DNA from: Microbispora sp. H11081
Lineage (GTDB): Bacteria; Actinomycetota; Actinomycetes; Streptosporangiales; Streptosporangiaceae
Assembly: GCF_012999535.1 (NCBI RefSeq)
Contig: NZ_JABBWV010000016.1
Coordinates: 62,001-126,000, forward strand
DNA: 64,000 bases
Reading direction: 5' to 3'
Position 1 is the stretch's first letter. The number at the start of each line of letters is the position of its first letter. Below the pieces are notes generated by a model, which was not told the DNA's origin, ran no database searches, and saw only the letters and a list, made by a program, of their open reading frames with translations. Made by a program: the position numbers and the translations under genes. Of this stretch, positions 1-7,959 are shown in pieces.

Positions 1-2
1 GC

Positions 3-500
3 CGCGAGCACGAGGCCGACGTGATCGTCTACGGCACGGGCTTCCGCGTGGCCGACTCCCTCGCCGAGCTGCCCATCACCGGCAGGAACGGCCTCAAGAT
101 CCAGGACGCGTGGCGCGACGGCATCGAGGCCTACCACGGCGTCACCACCGCGGGCTTCCCCAACCTGTTCTTCCTGCTCGGCCCCAACACCGGTCTCGGG
201 CACAGCTCGGTCGTCTTCATGATCGAGTCGCAGGTCCGGTACGTCATGGAGTGCCTGCGGCTGCTGTCCAGGACCGGGGCGAGGGCCCTGGACGTACGGC
301 CGTCGGCGCAGCGGGCCTACAACGACCGCCTGCAGCGGCGGCTCGAACGGCTGGTGTGGAGCGAGGGCGGCTGCACCAGCTGGTATCTGGACGAGCACGG
401 CACGAACCGCACGCTCTGGCCCGGCTTCACCTTCGAATACTGGGCCCGCACCCGGAAGGTGAAGCCGGAGGCCTACGAGCTCATCGGCGCCCGATGCTGA
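3..500 (+). CDS. Flavin-containing / Baeyer-Villiger-type monooxygenase, C-terminal part
   Basis: The gene enters from the left edge, so only the last 165 residues are present. The first visible residues, REHEADVIVYGTGF, match the late NADP-linked beta strand of flavin monooxygenases of the BVMO / 4-hydroxyacetophenone monooxygenase group. The segment LFFLLGPNTGLGHSSVVFMIESQ is diagnostic of the same family. The N-terminal FAD (GxGxxG) motif and the BVMO fingerprint lie outside the window, so the substrate class cannot be assigned. The family inserts one oxygen atom into ketones or soft nucleophiles using NADPH and O2 in the cytosol. The stop codon falls inside a 13-bp tandem repeat. The gene converges on the gamma-glutamyltransferase. 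Confidence 0.85.
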   Translation, partial: REHEADVIVYGTGFRVADSLAELPITGRNGLKIQDAWRDGIEAYHGVTTAGFPNLFFLLGPNTGLGHSSVVFMIESQVRYVMECLRLLSRTGARALDVRPSAQRAYNDRLQRRLERLVWSEGGCTSWYLDEHGTNRTLWPGFTFEYWARTRKVKPEAYELIGARC

Positions 501-536
501 CCAGAGGGGCTGACCAGAGGGGCTGACCGGGGTCAG
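497..536. repeat. 13-bp tandem repeat plus short dyad between convergent stops
   Basis: Unit CTGACCAGAGGGG occurs at 497-509 and 510-522, followed by a partial unit. The partial unit forms the dyad CTGACC-GG-GGTCAG at 523-536. The array covers the monooxygenase stop codon and ends on the stop codon of the convergent gene. The dyad may act as a weak bidirectional terminator. Confidence 0.6.
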
Positions 537-2314
537 CGGCGGGTGCTGACCACGAGGGCGCTGCCGCCGCCCCGCCTGGCCGGCTCGGCGACCGCCTGGA
601 CGCGGCCGTCCCGCAGGAACTCCAGGCCGGTCGCCGCGCCGATCTCGCCCGCCGGCGGCCCGGGGACGTCCGTCAGCGTGTGACCGAGCGCGGTCAGCTC
701 CGCGCCGTACCGCTCGACGAACCCGGGCTCGGCCTGGGTGGCGGCGGTGTTGCGCTGCGAGGCGCGCGGCGCGGCCACCGCCTCGGGCAGCGACATGCCG
801 AAGTCGAGCCGGTTCAGCAGGATCTGCAGCACGGTCGTGATGATCGTCGCGCCGCCGGGAGAGCCGACGGCGAGCAGCGGCTTGCCGCCCTTGAGCACGA
901 TGGTGGGGGCCATGGACGACCTCGGGCGCTTGCCGGGCGCGGGCAGGTTCGGGTCGCCGGGCGCCGGGCCGAAGGTGAAGTCGGTCAGCTCGTTGTTGAG
1001 CAGGATGCCCCGGCCGGGCACCACGATCCCGCTGCCGCCGGTCTGCTCGATCGTGATGTTGTAGGCCGCCACGTCGCCCCAGCGGTCGGTGACCACGAGG
1101 TGGGTGGTCTCCGGCCCCTCGCTCTTCTCCTCGGGTACTGAGGCGGGGGCGGGCGATGAGCACGCGGAGTAGGACCCGTCGGGCGACCCGGGCGCGGCCG
1201 GATGCGCCATCGCCCGCGGGCCGATCAGGCAGGCGCGCTCCTTGGCGAACCCGTCGGACAGCAGCGCGCCGAGCGGCACGTCCGCGTGCGCCGGGTCGCC
1301 GACGTAGGCGTTGCGGTCGGCGAAGGCGAGCCTGGACGCCTCCAGGTATTCGTGTGTCCCGATCTTCGGCAGGGCCTCCAGGATGTTCAGCGCCTCCCCC
1401 ACGGTCGAGCCGCCCGACGACGGCGGCGCCATGCCGTACACGTCGAGGCCCTTGTACGTGACCTTGGTGGGCGGCCGTTCCAGCGCCCGGTAGGCGGTGA
1501 GGTCGGACACCTCCATGAGCCCTGGCCTGACGTTCCTGGTGGCGCCCGCGCGCACCGGCGGCTTCTTCACGGTGGCGACGATCTCCCGGCCGAGCGCGCC
1601 ACCGTACAACCAGGATGGGCCGCGGACGCCCAGTTCGCGGTACGTGCGCGCGAGGTCGGGGTTGCGGAAGACCGAGCCGACCGGCGGCGGCTGCCCGCCC
1701 GGCAGGTAGAGCGCGGCGGTCGAGGGGAAGTCGGCGAACCGGTCGGCGTTCTGCAGCGTCTGGTCGTGGAACGTCTGGTCGACGACGAAGCCCTTCTCGG
1801 CGATCTGGACGGCGGGGCGCAGCACCTCGCGCAGCGGCATGGTGCCGTACTTGCGCAGCGCCGTGTCCCAGTGGGCGACGCTGCCGGGCACGCCGACCGA
1901 CAGCCCGCTGGTGACGGCCTCCGCGAACGGGATGCCCTCCAGCGTCGTCGGGGTCATCGCCTGCGGGGCGGTCTCCCGCCCGTCGATCGTGGTCACCTTT
2001 CGCTTGCGGGCGTCGTAGTAGACGATGAAGCCGCCTCCGGCGAGCCCGGCCGAGTAGGGCTCGGTCACGCCCAGCGCGGCCGCCGCCGCCACCGCCGCGT
2101 CCATGGCGTTGCCGCCCCGGCGCAGCACCGTGAGCGCGGCCTTGCTCGCGTCCAGGTCCACGGTCGCCACGGCCCCGCCGTAGCCCTCCGCGACCGGCCG
2201 CTTGACCTCATGCGGAGGCGGAGGTGGAGGAGGATGCACGCCCGCCCAGGCGGGCGGGACGAGGAACCCCGCCAGCGTGACCAGTCCCAGCGACGTCACG
2301 ACGACATTCCTCAT
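533..2314 (-). CDS. ggt: Gamma-glutamyltransferase (gamma-glutamyl hydrolase/transpeptidase), secreted
   Basis: Ntn-hydrolase that cleaves gamma-glutamyl bonds (glutathione, gamma-glutamyl peptides) after autocatalytic processing into two subunits. The 593-aa length fits the family. An N-terminal signal peptide (MRNVVV...PPAWA) precedes a Pro-rich stretch, so the enzyme should be exported. The nucleophile is the first Thr of the TTH motif near residue 402, where the small subunit begins, followed by the conserved LLNNELTDF segment. The later GSPGGATI segment matches the small-subunit oxyanion region. I chose the ATG at 2314 because GGAGGTG precedes it by about 6 nt; the frame stays open to 2359. 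It is divergent from the histidine kinase. Confidence 0.93.
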   Translation of the reverse strand: MRNVVVTSLGLVTLAGFLVPPAWAGVHPPPPPPPHEVKRPVAEGYGGAVATVDLDASKAALTVLRRGGNAMDAAVAAAAALGVTEPYSAGLAGGGFIVYYDARKRKVTTIDGRETAPQAMTPTTLEGIPFAEAVTSGLSVGVPGSVAHWDTALRKYGTMPLREVLRPAVQIAEKGFVVDQTFHDQTLQNADRFADFPSTAALYLPGGQPPPVGSVFRNPDLARTYRELGVRGPSWLYGGALGREIVATVKKPPVRAGATRNVRPGLMEVSDLTAYRALERPPTKVTYKGLDVYGMAPPSSGGSTVGEALNILEALPKIGTHEYLEASRLAFADRNAYVGDPAHADVPLGALLSDGFAKERACLIGPRAMAHPAAPGSPDGSYSACSSPAPASVPEEKSEGPETTHLVVTDRWGDVAAYNITIEQTGGSGIVVPGRGILLNNELTDFTFGPAPGDPNLPAPGKRPRSSMAPTIVLKGGKPLLAVGSPGGATIITTVLQILLNRLDFGMSLPEAVAAPRASQRNTAATQAEPGFVERYGAELTALGHTLTDVPGPPAGEIGAATGLEFLRDGRVQAVAEPARRGGGSALVVSTRR

Positions 2315-2351
2315 GCCCGGCACCTCCATCACATGCGCGATCGCTCCAGCA

Positions 2352-2367
2352 TGACTCACGCGAGTCA
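2352..2367. promoter_or_regulatory. Dyad in the ggt / histidine-kinase divergent region
   Basis: TGACTC-ACGC-GAGTCA is a perfect 6-bp dyad 38 bp upstream of the ggt start. Its position suits an operator for ggt, but no cognate regulator is obvious. Calling it an operator is inference. Confidence 0.35.
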
Positions 2368-2487
2368 GAATCGCTGCGGAAATGTCCGCATTCGGACGTG
2401 GGTCCTGCCGCTACTCCTCCCGGCGTACGGCGGACTGCGGCGGCGGAGGGATGCGGCGACCGGCGGCGATGGCCTAGCGTGCGGGAT

Positions 2488-3645
2488 GTGCGCCCCGGTT
2501 CCACGTTGTATCGCCGCATTGATCCCGTTCTGCCGGTCGTCGTCGGGATCCTCGAGGTGTTCCTGTCGATGGGCGCCCAGTACGGTCAACTGCGTAACCC
2601 CGACCTCGGGCGGGTGCCGCTGACCTGGTGGGGTTACACGCTGCTGCTGGTCGGGGCGTTCTCGATCGCGCTGCGCCGCCGGTCCCCCGTCGGCGCGCTG
2701 GCCCTCACGCTGACGGCGACCTCGGTCTACATGCTGTTCGACTACGCGTACGGGCCCGTGTTCCTCAGCCCGATAATCGTGATCGTCAACGCGGTGCTGT
2801 CCGGGCACCGCCGCGCGGCGTGGCTGTCGACGGCGGCGTTCTTCCTGTTCGTGGTCGTCTACGCCACCTGGCTCATCCCCCACGGCGCGAGCCTCTTCCA
2901 CCACACCGCCGTCGCGGCGTACCTGCTGCTCACGCTGACCGCCGCCGAGTTCTACCGCGTGCGCCGCGAGCGCCTCGCCGAGCGCAAGCGGGTCGAGCGG
3001 GAGGAGGCCAGGCGGCAGGCGAGCGAGGAACGGCTGACCATGGCCCAGGAACTGCACGACGTGCTCGCCCACAACATCTCGCTGATCCACGTCCAGGCGT
3101 CCACCGCGCTGCACCTGCTCGACGGCCACCCCGAGCAGGCCCGCACCGCGCTGAGCACGATCAAGCAGGCGTCCAAGAACGTGCTGACCGAGATGCGCGG
3201 CGTGCTCGACCTGCTCAGGGACGGCGCGCCGCGCTCCCCCACGGCCGGGATGGCCCACCTGGCCGACCTGACCGGGCGCAGCGGCCTGCCGGTCAGGCTG
3301 GAGGTCGCCGGACGGGAACGCCCGCTGCCCGCGAGCACCGACCGGGCCGGCTACCGGATCGTCCAGGAGTCGCTCACGAACGTCTCGCGGCACGCGCCCG
3401 GTTCGCGGGTGACCGTCCGCGTCGCGTACGCGCCGGAGGAACTGGTCGTGGCGGTCGAGGACGACGGCGCGGGCGCGGCGCGGGCCGAGACGGGCCTGGG
3501 CGGCGGCAACGGCATCCCGGGCATGCGGGAGCGCGCCGCCGCGCTCGGCGGGTCGCTGACGGCCGGTCCCCGGCCGGGCGGCGGCTTCCGGGTCGAGGCC
3601 CGGCTCCCTCTTCCCCTGTCCGACGGCCAGAAGGAGCCGATGTGA
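2488..3645 (+). CDS. NarL-family sensor histidine kinase (HisKA_3)
   Basis: Membrane sensor kinase of 385 aa. Four to five hydrophobic segments fill the first ~150 residues with no large extracellular loop. The dimerisation/phosphoacceptor helix carries the HisKA_3 motif ELHDVLAHN with His near residue 190. The HATPase_c domain follows, with the N-box around NVSRHAPG (residue ~297) and the G-rich GLGGGNGIPGMRERA segment. I chose GTG 2488 because a TAGCGT -10-like hexamer ends 7 nt upstream, as in leaderless actinobacterial transcripts. The frame is open back to 2398, so a longer form is possible. The stop overlaps the response-regulator start by 4 bp (GTGA), indicating translational coupling. 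The stimulus is unknown. Confidence 0.88.
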   Translation: MRPGSTLYRRIDPVLPVVVGILEVFLSMGAQYGQLRNPDLGRVPLTWWGYTLLLVGAFSIALRRRSPVGALALTLTATSVYMLFDYAYGPVFLSPIIVIVNAVLSGHRRAAWLSTAAFFLFVVVYATWLIPHGASLFHHTAVAAYLLLTLTAAEFYRVRRERLAERKRVEREEARRQASEERLTMAQELHDVLAHNISLIHVQASTALHLLDGHPEQARTALSTIKQASKNVLTEMRGVLDLLRDGAPRSPTAGMAHLADLTGRSGLPVRLEVAGRERPLPASTDRAGYRIVQESLTNVSRHAPGSRVTVRVAYAPEELVVAVEDDGAGAARAETGLGGGNGIPGMRERAAALGGSLTAGPRPGGGFRVEARLPLPLSDGQKEPM

Positions 3646-4304
3646 TACGTGTCCTGCTCGCCGACGACCAGGCACTGGTCAGGGCCGGGTTCCGCGCCCT
3701 GCTCGACGCGCAGGAGGGCATGACCGTCGTGGGCGAGGCGGCGGACGGCGAGCAGGCCGTCCTGCTCTCCCGGGACCTGCGCCCCGACGTGGTGCTGATG
3801 GACATCCGCATGCCCGGCACCGACGGCCTGACGGCCACCCGCCGCATCGGGGAGGATCCCGCCCTCTCCGACGTCAAGATCATCATGCTGACGACGTTCG
3901 AGCTGGACGAGTACGTCTTCGCGGCCCTGCGCGGGGGCGCGAGCGGCTTCCTGGTCAAGGACACCGAGCCGGCCGAGCTGATCCAGGCTGTGCGGGTGGT
4001 GGCCTCCGGCGACGCCCTGCTGTCCCCCGGCGTGACGCGCAGGCTCATCGCCGAGTACGTCGCCCGCGCCAAGGAGCCGGGCATCACGACCAGCCTCGAC
4101 GCGCTGACCGAGCGGGAGCGGGAGGTGCTCGCGCTCGTGGGCGCCGGCCTGACCAACGACGAGATCGCCACGCGGCTCTACATGTCCCCTGCGACGGCCA
4201 AGACCCACGTGAGCCGCACGATGACCAAGCTCCACGCTCGCGACCGGGCCCAACTCGTCGTCATCGCGTACGAGTCCGGCCTGGTCAGGCCCGGCTGGCT
4301 ATGA
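3642..4304 (+). CDS. NarL/LuxR-family response regulator
   Basis: DNA-binding partner of the preceding kinase, 220 aa. The receiver domain (residues 1-120) has the acidic pair ADD near the N-terminus, the phospho-Asp in VVLMDIRMPG (about residue 54), the conserved Thr in MLTTF and the Lys in FLVKD. The C-terminal LuxR-type helix-turn-helix contains LTEREREVLALVGAGLTNDEIA and the recognition helix SPATAKTHVSR. The GTG start overlaps the kinase stop. The pair therefore forms a single two-component operon. Targets are not evident; the divergent ggt is the closest candidate. Confidence 0.93.
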   Translation: MIRVLLADDQALVRAGFRALLDAQEGMTVVGEAADGEQAVLLSRDLRPDVVLMDIRMPGTDGLTATRRIGEDPALSDVKIIMLTTFELDEYVFAALRGGASGFLVKDTEPAELIQAVRVVASGDALLSPGVTRRLIAEYVARAKEPGITTSLDALTEREREVLALVGAGLTNDEIATRLYMSPATAKTHVSRTMTKLHARDRAQLVVIAYESGLVRPGWL

Positions 4305-4748
4305 GGCCGCCTCGTCCCGGCGGCACTCCTCCAGCTCCGCGCGCAGGGCGGCGAGCGTCGCGGCGGTCCTGGCGAGGTCCTCGGCGGGGAGGCGTGCCGT
4401 ACGGGCGGCCAGTTCGTTCGCGACGGTGGGACGCGCGGCCTCCAGGATCCGCGAGCCCTCCGGCGTGAGGCTGAGCACGGAGGACCGCCGGTCCTCCGGA
4501 TGTGCCGTGCGCACGCACAAGCCCGCCCCCTCCAGCCGGTCGACGGCCTTGCTCACGGCGCCGACCGTGATCCCCACCTCGCGCACGATGTCGAGCACGC
4601 GGCACCCGGGAATGCGGTCGATGATCTCCAGGAACTCGAACTGGCCCAGGCCGACTCCGTGCTCGGCGCGCAGCCGGTCGCTCACCGCGTTGTAAAGCCG
4701 GGTCTCGGCACGCACGAGGTCGACGAACAGGCGAGTGACGTCCGTCAC
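4299..4748 (-). CDS. MarR-family transcriptional regulator
   Basis: A 149-aa winged-helix repressor. The core is LDIVREVGITVGAVSKAVDRLEGAGLCVRTAHPEDRRSSVLSLTPEG, with the typical recognition helix and the D-R beta-wing. GTG 4748 is chosen because AGGAG lies 8 nt upstream; the open frame extends to 4907 but is not MarR-like there. It overlaps the 3' end of the convergent response-regulator gene by 6 bp. It is divergent from an esterase gene, the classical arrangement for a MarR repressor and its target. A 29-bp imperfect palindrome lies between them. Confidence 0.88.
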   Translation of the reverse strand: MTDVTRLFVDLVRAETRLYNAVSDRLRAEHGVGLGQFEFLEIIDRIPGCRVLDIVREVGITVGAVSKAVDRLEGAGLCVRTAHPEDRRSSVLSLTPEGSRILEAARPTVANELAARTARLPAEDLARTAATLAALRAELEECRRDEAAS

Positions 4749-4764
4749 AGTTTCCGCTCCTATA

Positions 4765-4793
4765 GATTCGGAGGAATCATCTTCCTTGGAATC
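4765..4793. promoter_or_regulatory. Imperfect palindrome, candidate MarR operator
   Basis: Arms GATTCGGAGGAA (4765-4776) and TTCCTTGGAATC (4782-4793) are complementary at 10 of 12 positions, with a 5-bp spacer. The site lies 17 bp upstream of the marR GTG and 71 bp upstream of the esterase ATG, so one bound repressor could control both genes. Confidence 0.5.
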
Positions 4794-4863
4794 GGGTTGA
4801 GGCTCACATAAGCGCATTCCAAGTAATACATTCTCGCATCCTCGATCCCATGGGAGGTCACCG

Positions 4864-5769
4864 ATGACCCGCCTGCAGCGCGAGGCCGTCGACGCCCTGC
4901 ACCGCAACGCCCCCGTTCACCCGAACCCGACGCTCGCACAGCAGCGCGCCGGGTTCGCCGCCGCCCTCACCCGGCCCGCCCCCGACGACGTCGCGGTGCG
5001 CGAGACGGCGCTCGGCGGTCTTCCCGCGCTCGATCTCACCCCGGACACCGCCACCGGCCGGGGGCAGCTGCTCTACCTCCACGGCGGCGGCTACGTCCTG
5101 GGGTCACCCGCCACGCACACGGGGATCGCGGGCCAACTGGCGTCCCGGGCCCGGCTGCGCACGATCTCGCCGGACTACCGGCTGGCCCCCGAGCACCCCT
5201 TCCCCGCCGCGGTGGACGACGGTCTCGCCGCCTACCGGGCACTGCTCGGCGAGGGCGTACGCCCGGACGAACTGGTGCTCGCCGGCGACTCCGCCGGTGG
5301 CGGGCTCGCCATCGCCACTCTCGTCGCGGCCCGCGACGCCGGGCTGCCACAGCCGGCCGGCGTCGTCGTCTTCTCCCCGTGGGTCGATCTGACACTCGCC
5401 GGGCAGAGCATGACCACCAAGAAGGACGCCGACCCGATCTTCACGCGCGAGGCGATCCAGGCGTTCGCCACCCCCTACCTGGCCGGCCAGGACCCCGCCC
5501 ATCCACTGGCGAGCCCGATGTTCGCCGACCTGCGGGGCCTGCCGCCCTTACTGGTGCAGGCCGGCTCGAACGAACTCCTGCTGGACGACGCCGTCCGGCT
5601 CGCCGCACGCGCCGCGGCGGACGACGTCGACGTCACGCTGCGGGTCTGGGCGCAGGTGCCGCACGTGTTCCAGAACCACTTCGGCCATCTCGACGAGGCC
5701 GACGAGGCGCTCGACGAGGCCGCCCGCTTCCTGTCCGTACGGCTCCGGAGCGGGCTGATGTCCGGCTGA
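4864..5769 (+). CDS. Alpha/beta-hydrolase, HSL/acetyl-esterase family
   Basis: Cytosolic esterase/lipase of 301 aa. It has the HSL-family oxyanion motif HGGGY (about residues 72-76) followed by the nucleophile elbow GDSAGG (Ser near 142). The Asp and His of the triad are expected near LLLDDAVR and VPHVFQ at the C-terminal end. Typical substrates are short-chain acyl esters, but the natural one is unknown. The start is supported by GGGAGG 6-7 nt upstream. It is divergent from marR and is probably repressed by it, perhaps as an efflux-free detoxification or lipid-ester unit. A strong hairpin follows the stop. Confidence 0.9.
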   Translation: MTRLQREAVDALHRNAPVHPNPTLAQQRAGFAAALTRPAPDDVAVRETALGGLPALDLTPDTATGRGQLLYLHGGGYVLGSPATHTGIAGQLASRARLRTISPDYRLAPEHPFPAAVDDGLAAYRALLGEGVRPDELVLAGDSAGGGLAIATLVAARDAGLPQPAGVVVFSPWVDLTLAGQSMTTKKDADPIFTREAIQAFATPYLAGQDPAHPLASPMFADLRGLPPLLVQAGSNELLLDDAVRLAARAAADDVDVTLRVWAQVPHVFQNHFGHLDEADEALDEAARFLSVRLRSGLMSG

Positions 5770-5776
5770 CGGCATC

Positions 5777-5809
5777 CCCCGGCAGGGCCGGCGGCCGGCC
5801 CTGCCGGGG
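5777..5809. terminator. Bidirectional hairpin between esterase and MerR gene
   Basis: The 13-bp arms CCCCGGCAGGGCC (5777-5789) and GGCCCTGCCGGGG (5797-5809) are perfectly complementary around a 7-nt loop. The hairpin sits between convergent stops and has no clear T-tract. Confidence 0.65.
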
Positions 5810-5826
5810 CGAGGAAGGCGACCCCT

Positions 5827-6642
5827 CTAGTCGGCGAGCGGCTCCTGGAGCTCGGTCACCCACCCGGCGGGGTCTCCCCCGGCCTCCAGGTAGAGCTCCC
5901 TCGCGTACCCGGCGGACCGGTGACCGCCGTCGGCGATCCACCGCGCCAGCGTCTGCGCGGTCGGCAGGACGTCGTCCATCGAACCCCGGTGCACGATCGT
6001 GGCCGCCCGTTCGATCGCGGGCAGGTCCACGACCGTGAGGGCGTCGTCCGCGGGCGCCACCGCGACCGGCATGGCGGCGTGCGCGAGGACGCCGTCGCCG
6101 CCCGGGGCGTCCTCGTAGTAGGCGATCCCCGGCCCCACGGGAGTCACCCCGGCATCGGCCAGCCTGCGGCACAGCTCGTCGAACAGCGGGCCGAGGACCG
6201 GGCTGATGTCCTCCGGCCCGTAGCTGCGCACCACGGCGCTCATCTCGGCCACCCGGACGGCCGGCACGCGCTTGACCACCACGTCGTCGGTTCTCATTCG
6301 TCCCTCACTCTCGATCGTCCGGAGCCTCGCCTCGACCTGGGCCAGCCGTGCCGTCGCCGCGGCCATCGCCGCCTCCAGCTCCGCCTGCCGCAGCCGCAGC
6401 ATCCCGCGCAGTTCCTCCGCGCTCACCTGCTCGTCCAGGACCTCACGCACCTGCCTGAGGGTGAAGCCCAGGTCCTTGAGCGCGGTGATCCGGTTGAGCC
6501 GGGCGAGCTGGCCCGCCTCGTAGAAGCGGTAGCCGCTCGCGGGATCGACGTGGGCCGGGCGCAGCAGCCCGATCGCGTCGTAGTGGCGCAGCATGCGGAC
6601 CGACACGCGGCCGTGCCTGGCGAAGTCTCCGATGGTGAACAT
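5827..6642 (-). CDS. MerR-family regulator with effector-binding domain
   Basis: A 271-aa activator/repressor. The N-terminal MerR winged HTH (FTIGDFARHGRVSVRMLRHYDAIGLL, then the GYRFYEA wing) is followed by a coiled-coil dimerisation helix (residues ~75-115). A GyrI-like/AraC effector-binding domain makes up the second half. This domain order matches BmrR/TipA-like regulators that sense amphipathic small molecules. ATG 6642 is chosen because a MerR-type promoter ends 9 nt upstream, predicting a leaderless mRNA. An alternative GTG at 6666 would overlap the anmK stop by 4 bp. No dedicated target gene is adjacent, so autoregulation is the simplest reading. Confidence 0.88.
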   Translation of the reverse strand: MFTIGDFARHGRVSVRMLRHYDAIGLLRPAHVDPASGYRFYEAGQLARLNRITALKDLGFTLRQVREVLDEQVSAEELRGMLRLRQAELEAAMAAATARLAQVEARLRTIESEGRMRTDDVVVKRVPAVRVAEMSAVVRSYGPEDISPVLGPLFDELCRRLADAGVTPVGPGIAYYEDAPGGDGVLAHAAMPVAVAPADDALTVVDLPAIERAATIVHRGSMDDVLPTAQTLARWIADGGHRSAGYARELYLEAGGDPAGWVTELQEPLAD

Positions 6643-6651
6643 GATGGGCCG

Positions 6652-6682
6652 ATTCCAGCGCCTCACACGGTGTCAGGGTCAA
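6652..6682 (-). promoter_or_regulatory. MerR-type promoter with 19-bp spacer
   Basis: Reading the minus strand, TTGACC (6682-6677) is separated by exactly 19 bp from TGGAAT (6657-6652). The spacer contains the dyad CTGACAC-C-GTGTGAG with 6 of 7 bases matching. An over-long spacer holding a dyad is the hallmark of MerR-regulated promoters. It overlaps the 3' end of anmK and points at the merR ATG 9 nt downstream. Confidence 0.7.
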
Positions 6683-7835
6683 CGGCGCCCATGCGGACGC
6701 TCCGGGGCGGCGCGCCCAGCGGTTCTGGCAGCCGTAGCGGGCCGCGGCCGGGGGTGATCGTGCCGAGCACCCGAGGCCCGGCCGCGCCGGTGCAGGCGGG
6801 CACCGTGCCGGGCAGGCCGTGCGCGGTCAGCCAGCCGAGATAGGAGAACGCGATCGCCTCCTTGGCATCCGAGGGCACGCCGAGGTCGTCGCTCGGCAGC
6901 AGCCGCAACCCCGCGGCCCGCACGTGCAGGGCGCGCATCAGGGCCGGGTTGCGCACCCCGCCGCCGGACACGACCACCGTGCCGAGCCGGTGCCGCCGGA
7001 TCTCGGCCGCGACCGTCTCGGCGGTGAGCGCCGCGAGCGTCGCCAGCAGGTCCGGGAGCCCCAGCGCGTACGGCACGGCCACCCGCTCCAGGTAGCCCGC
7101 GTGGAACAGCTCCTTGCCCGTCGTCTTGGGCGGCGGCCGGTGATAGTAGGGCTCGGCGAGCAGCTCGGCCAGCAGGCCCTCGTGGACCTTCCCCGCCGCG
7201 GCCAGCCTGCCGTCCTCGTCGTACGGCCTGCCGGTGGCGGCGAGCACGGCCGCGTCCAGCAGCGCCGAGGCCGGGCCGGTGTCGTAGGCGAGCGGCGGCT
7301 CGCCCACCGTGGAAGCCACGGTGAGGTTGGCGATGCCGCCGAGGTTGAGGGCGCCGGCCCGCCCCGCCGACGCGGGCAGCCGGGACAGCAGCGGCAGGTC
7401 GAAGGCGGACACGAGCGGCGCGCCCTGCCCTCCGGCCGCCACGTCGCGCACCCGCAGGTCCGACACGACCGGGACGCCGAGCCGTTCGGCGATCCAGGCG
7501 GACTGGCCGAGCTGGAGCGTCCCGCGCACACGCCCCTCCTCGACCCAGTGATACACCGTCTGCCCGTGTGAGCAGACGAGGTCGGCGGCCGGGCAGCGCG
7601 CCGCCGCATCGGCGAACGCCTGCCCGACGAGCGTGTCGAGACGGCAGACCTCGCCCATGTCCGTGCTGTTCGGCGGCAGCGCGGCGACGATCGCGGCCCT
7701 CAGGCCGGGCGGGTACGGCACCGTGCCGGTGTGCTCCACGACCCCGCTGAGCACGTCGCCGTCCGCCGACCAGCGGACGAGAGCGCAGTCGATCCCGTCG
7801 TGTGAGGTCCCCGAGATCAGTCCCAGCACGCGCAT
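6663..7835 (-). CDS. anmK: Anhydro-N-acetylmuramic acid kinase
   Basis: Cytosolic kinase that opens and phosphorylates 1,6-anhydro-MurNAc to MurNAc-6-phosphate during peptidoglycan recycling. The 390-aa product begins [16 protein letters not shown], the family's phosphate-binding signature, and contains [10 protein letters not shown] and the glycine-rich [12 protein letters not shown] segment. ATG 7835 is chosen over the upstream ORF start because GAGGTGG precedes it and homologues begin at this motif. The stop overlaps the merR promoter. A MurR/RpiR-type regulator 4 kb away is a plausible functional partner. Confidence 0.93.
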   Translation of the reverse strand: MRVLGLISGTSHDGIDCALVRWSADGDVLSGVVEHTGTVPYPPGLRAAIVAALPPNSTDMGEVCRLDTLVGQAFADAAARCPAADLVCSHGQTVYHWVEEGRVRGTLQLGQSAWIAERLGVPVVSDLRVRDVAAGGQGAPLVSAFDLPLLSRLPASAGRAGALNLGGIANLTVASTVGEPPLAYDTGPASALLDAAVLAATGRPYDEDGRLAAAGKVHEGLLAELLAEPYYHRPPPKTTGKELFHAGYLERVAVPYALGLPDLLATLAALTAETVAAEIRRHRLGTVVVSGGGVRNPALMRALHVRAAGLRLLPSDDLGVPSDAKEAIAFSYLGWLTAHGLPGTVPACTGAAGPRVLGTITPGRGPLRLPEPLGAPPRSVRMGAVDPDTV

Positions 7836-7882
7836 GGCCACCTCGCGAGAACCCGCTAGCCGGCGGGGACCATTGTACGAAG

Positions 7883-7915
7883 AGGTCACGTAGCGAACGG
7901 CGAAGATCGTGACCT
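7883..7915. promoter_or_regulatory. Inverted repeat upstream of anmK
   Basis: AGGTCACG (7883-7890) and CGTGACCT (7908-7915) form a perfect dyad with a 17-bp spacer, 48 bp upstream of the anmK ATG. A related half-site, AGGTCACGTCG, occurs at 11797-11807 upstream of the MurR/RpiR-like gene. A shared operator is inferred. Confidence 0.4.
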
Positions 7916-7923
7916 ACGCGAGG

Positions 7924-7949
7924 GGGGCGGCCCGGCGAGGGGCCGCCCC
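7924..7949 (-). terminator. Hairpin downstream of the carotenoid-oxygenase frame
   Basis: Arms GGGGCGGCC (7924-7932) and GGCCGCCCC (7941-7949) are perfectly complementary with an 8-nt loop. The hairpin begins 11 bp beyond the stop of the long frame read on the minus strand. Confidence 0.6.
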
Positions 7950-7959
7950 GCAGGATCGG

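Noticed and set aside
1202..2623. Long plus-strand ORF opposite ggt
   Set aside because: High-GC antisense shadow: Arg/Gly/Ala/His-rich with no domain, whereas the minus strand encodes a full gamma-glutamyltransferase.
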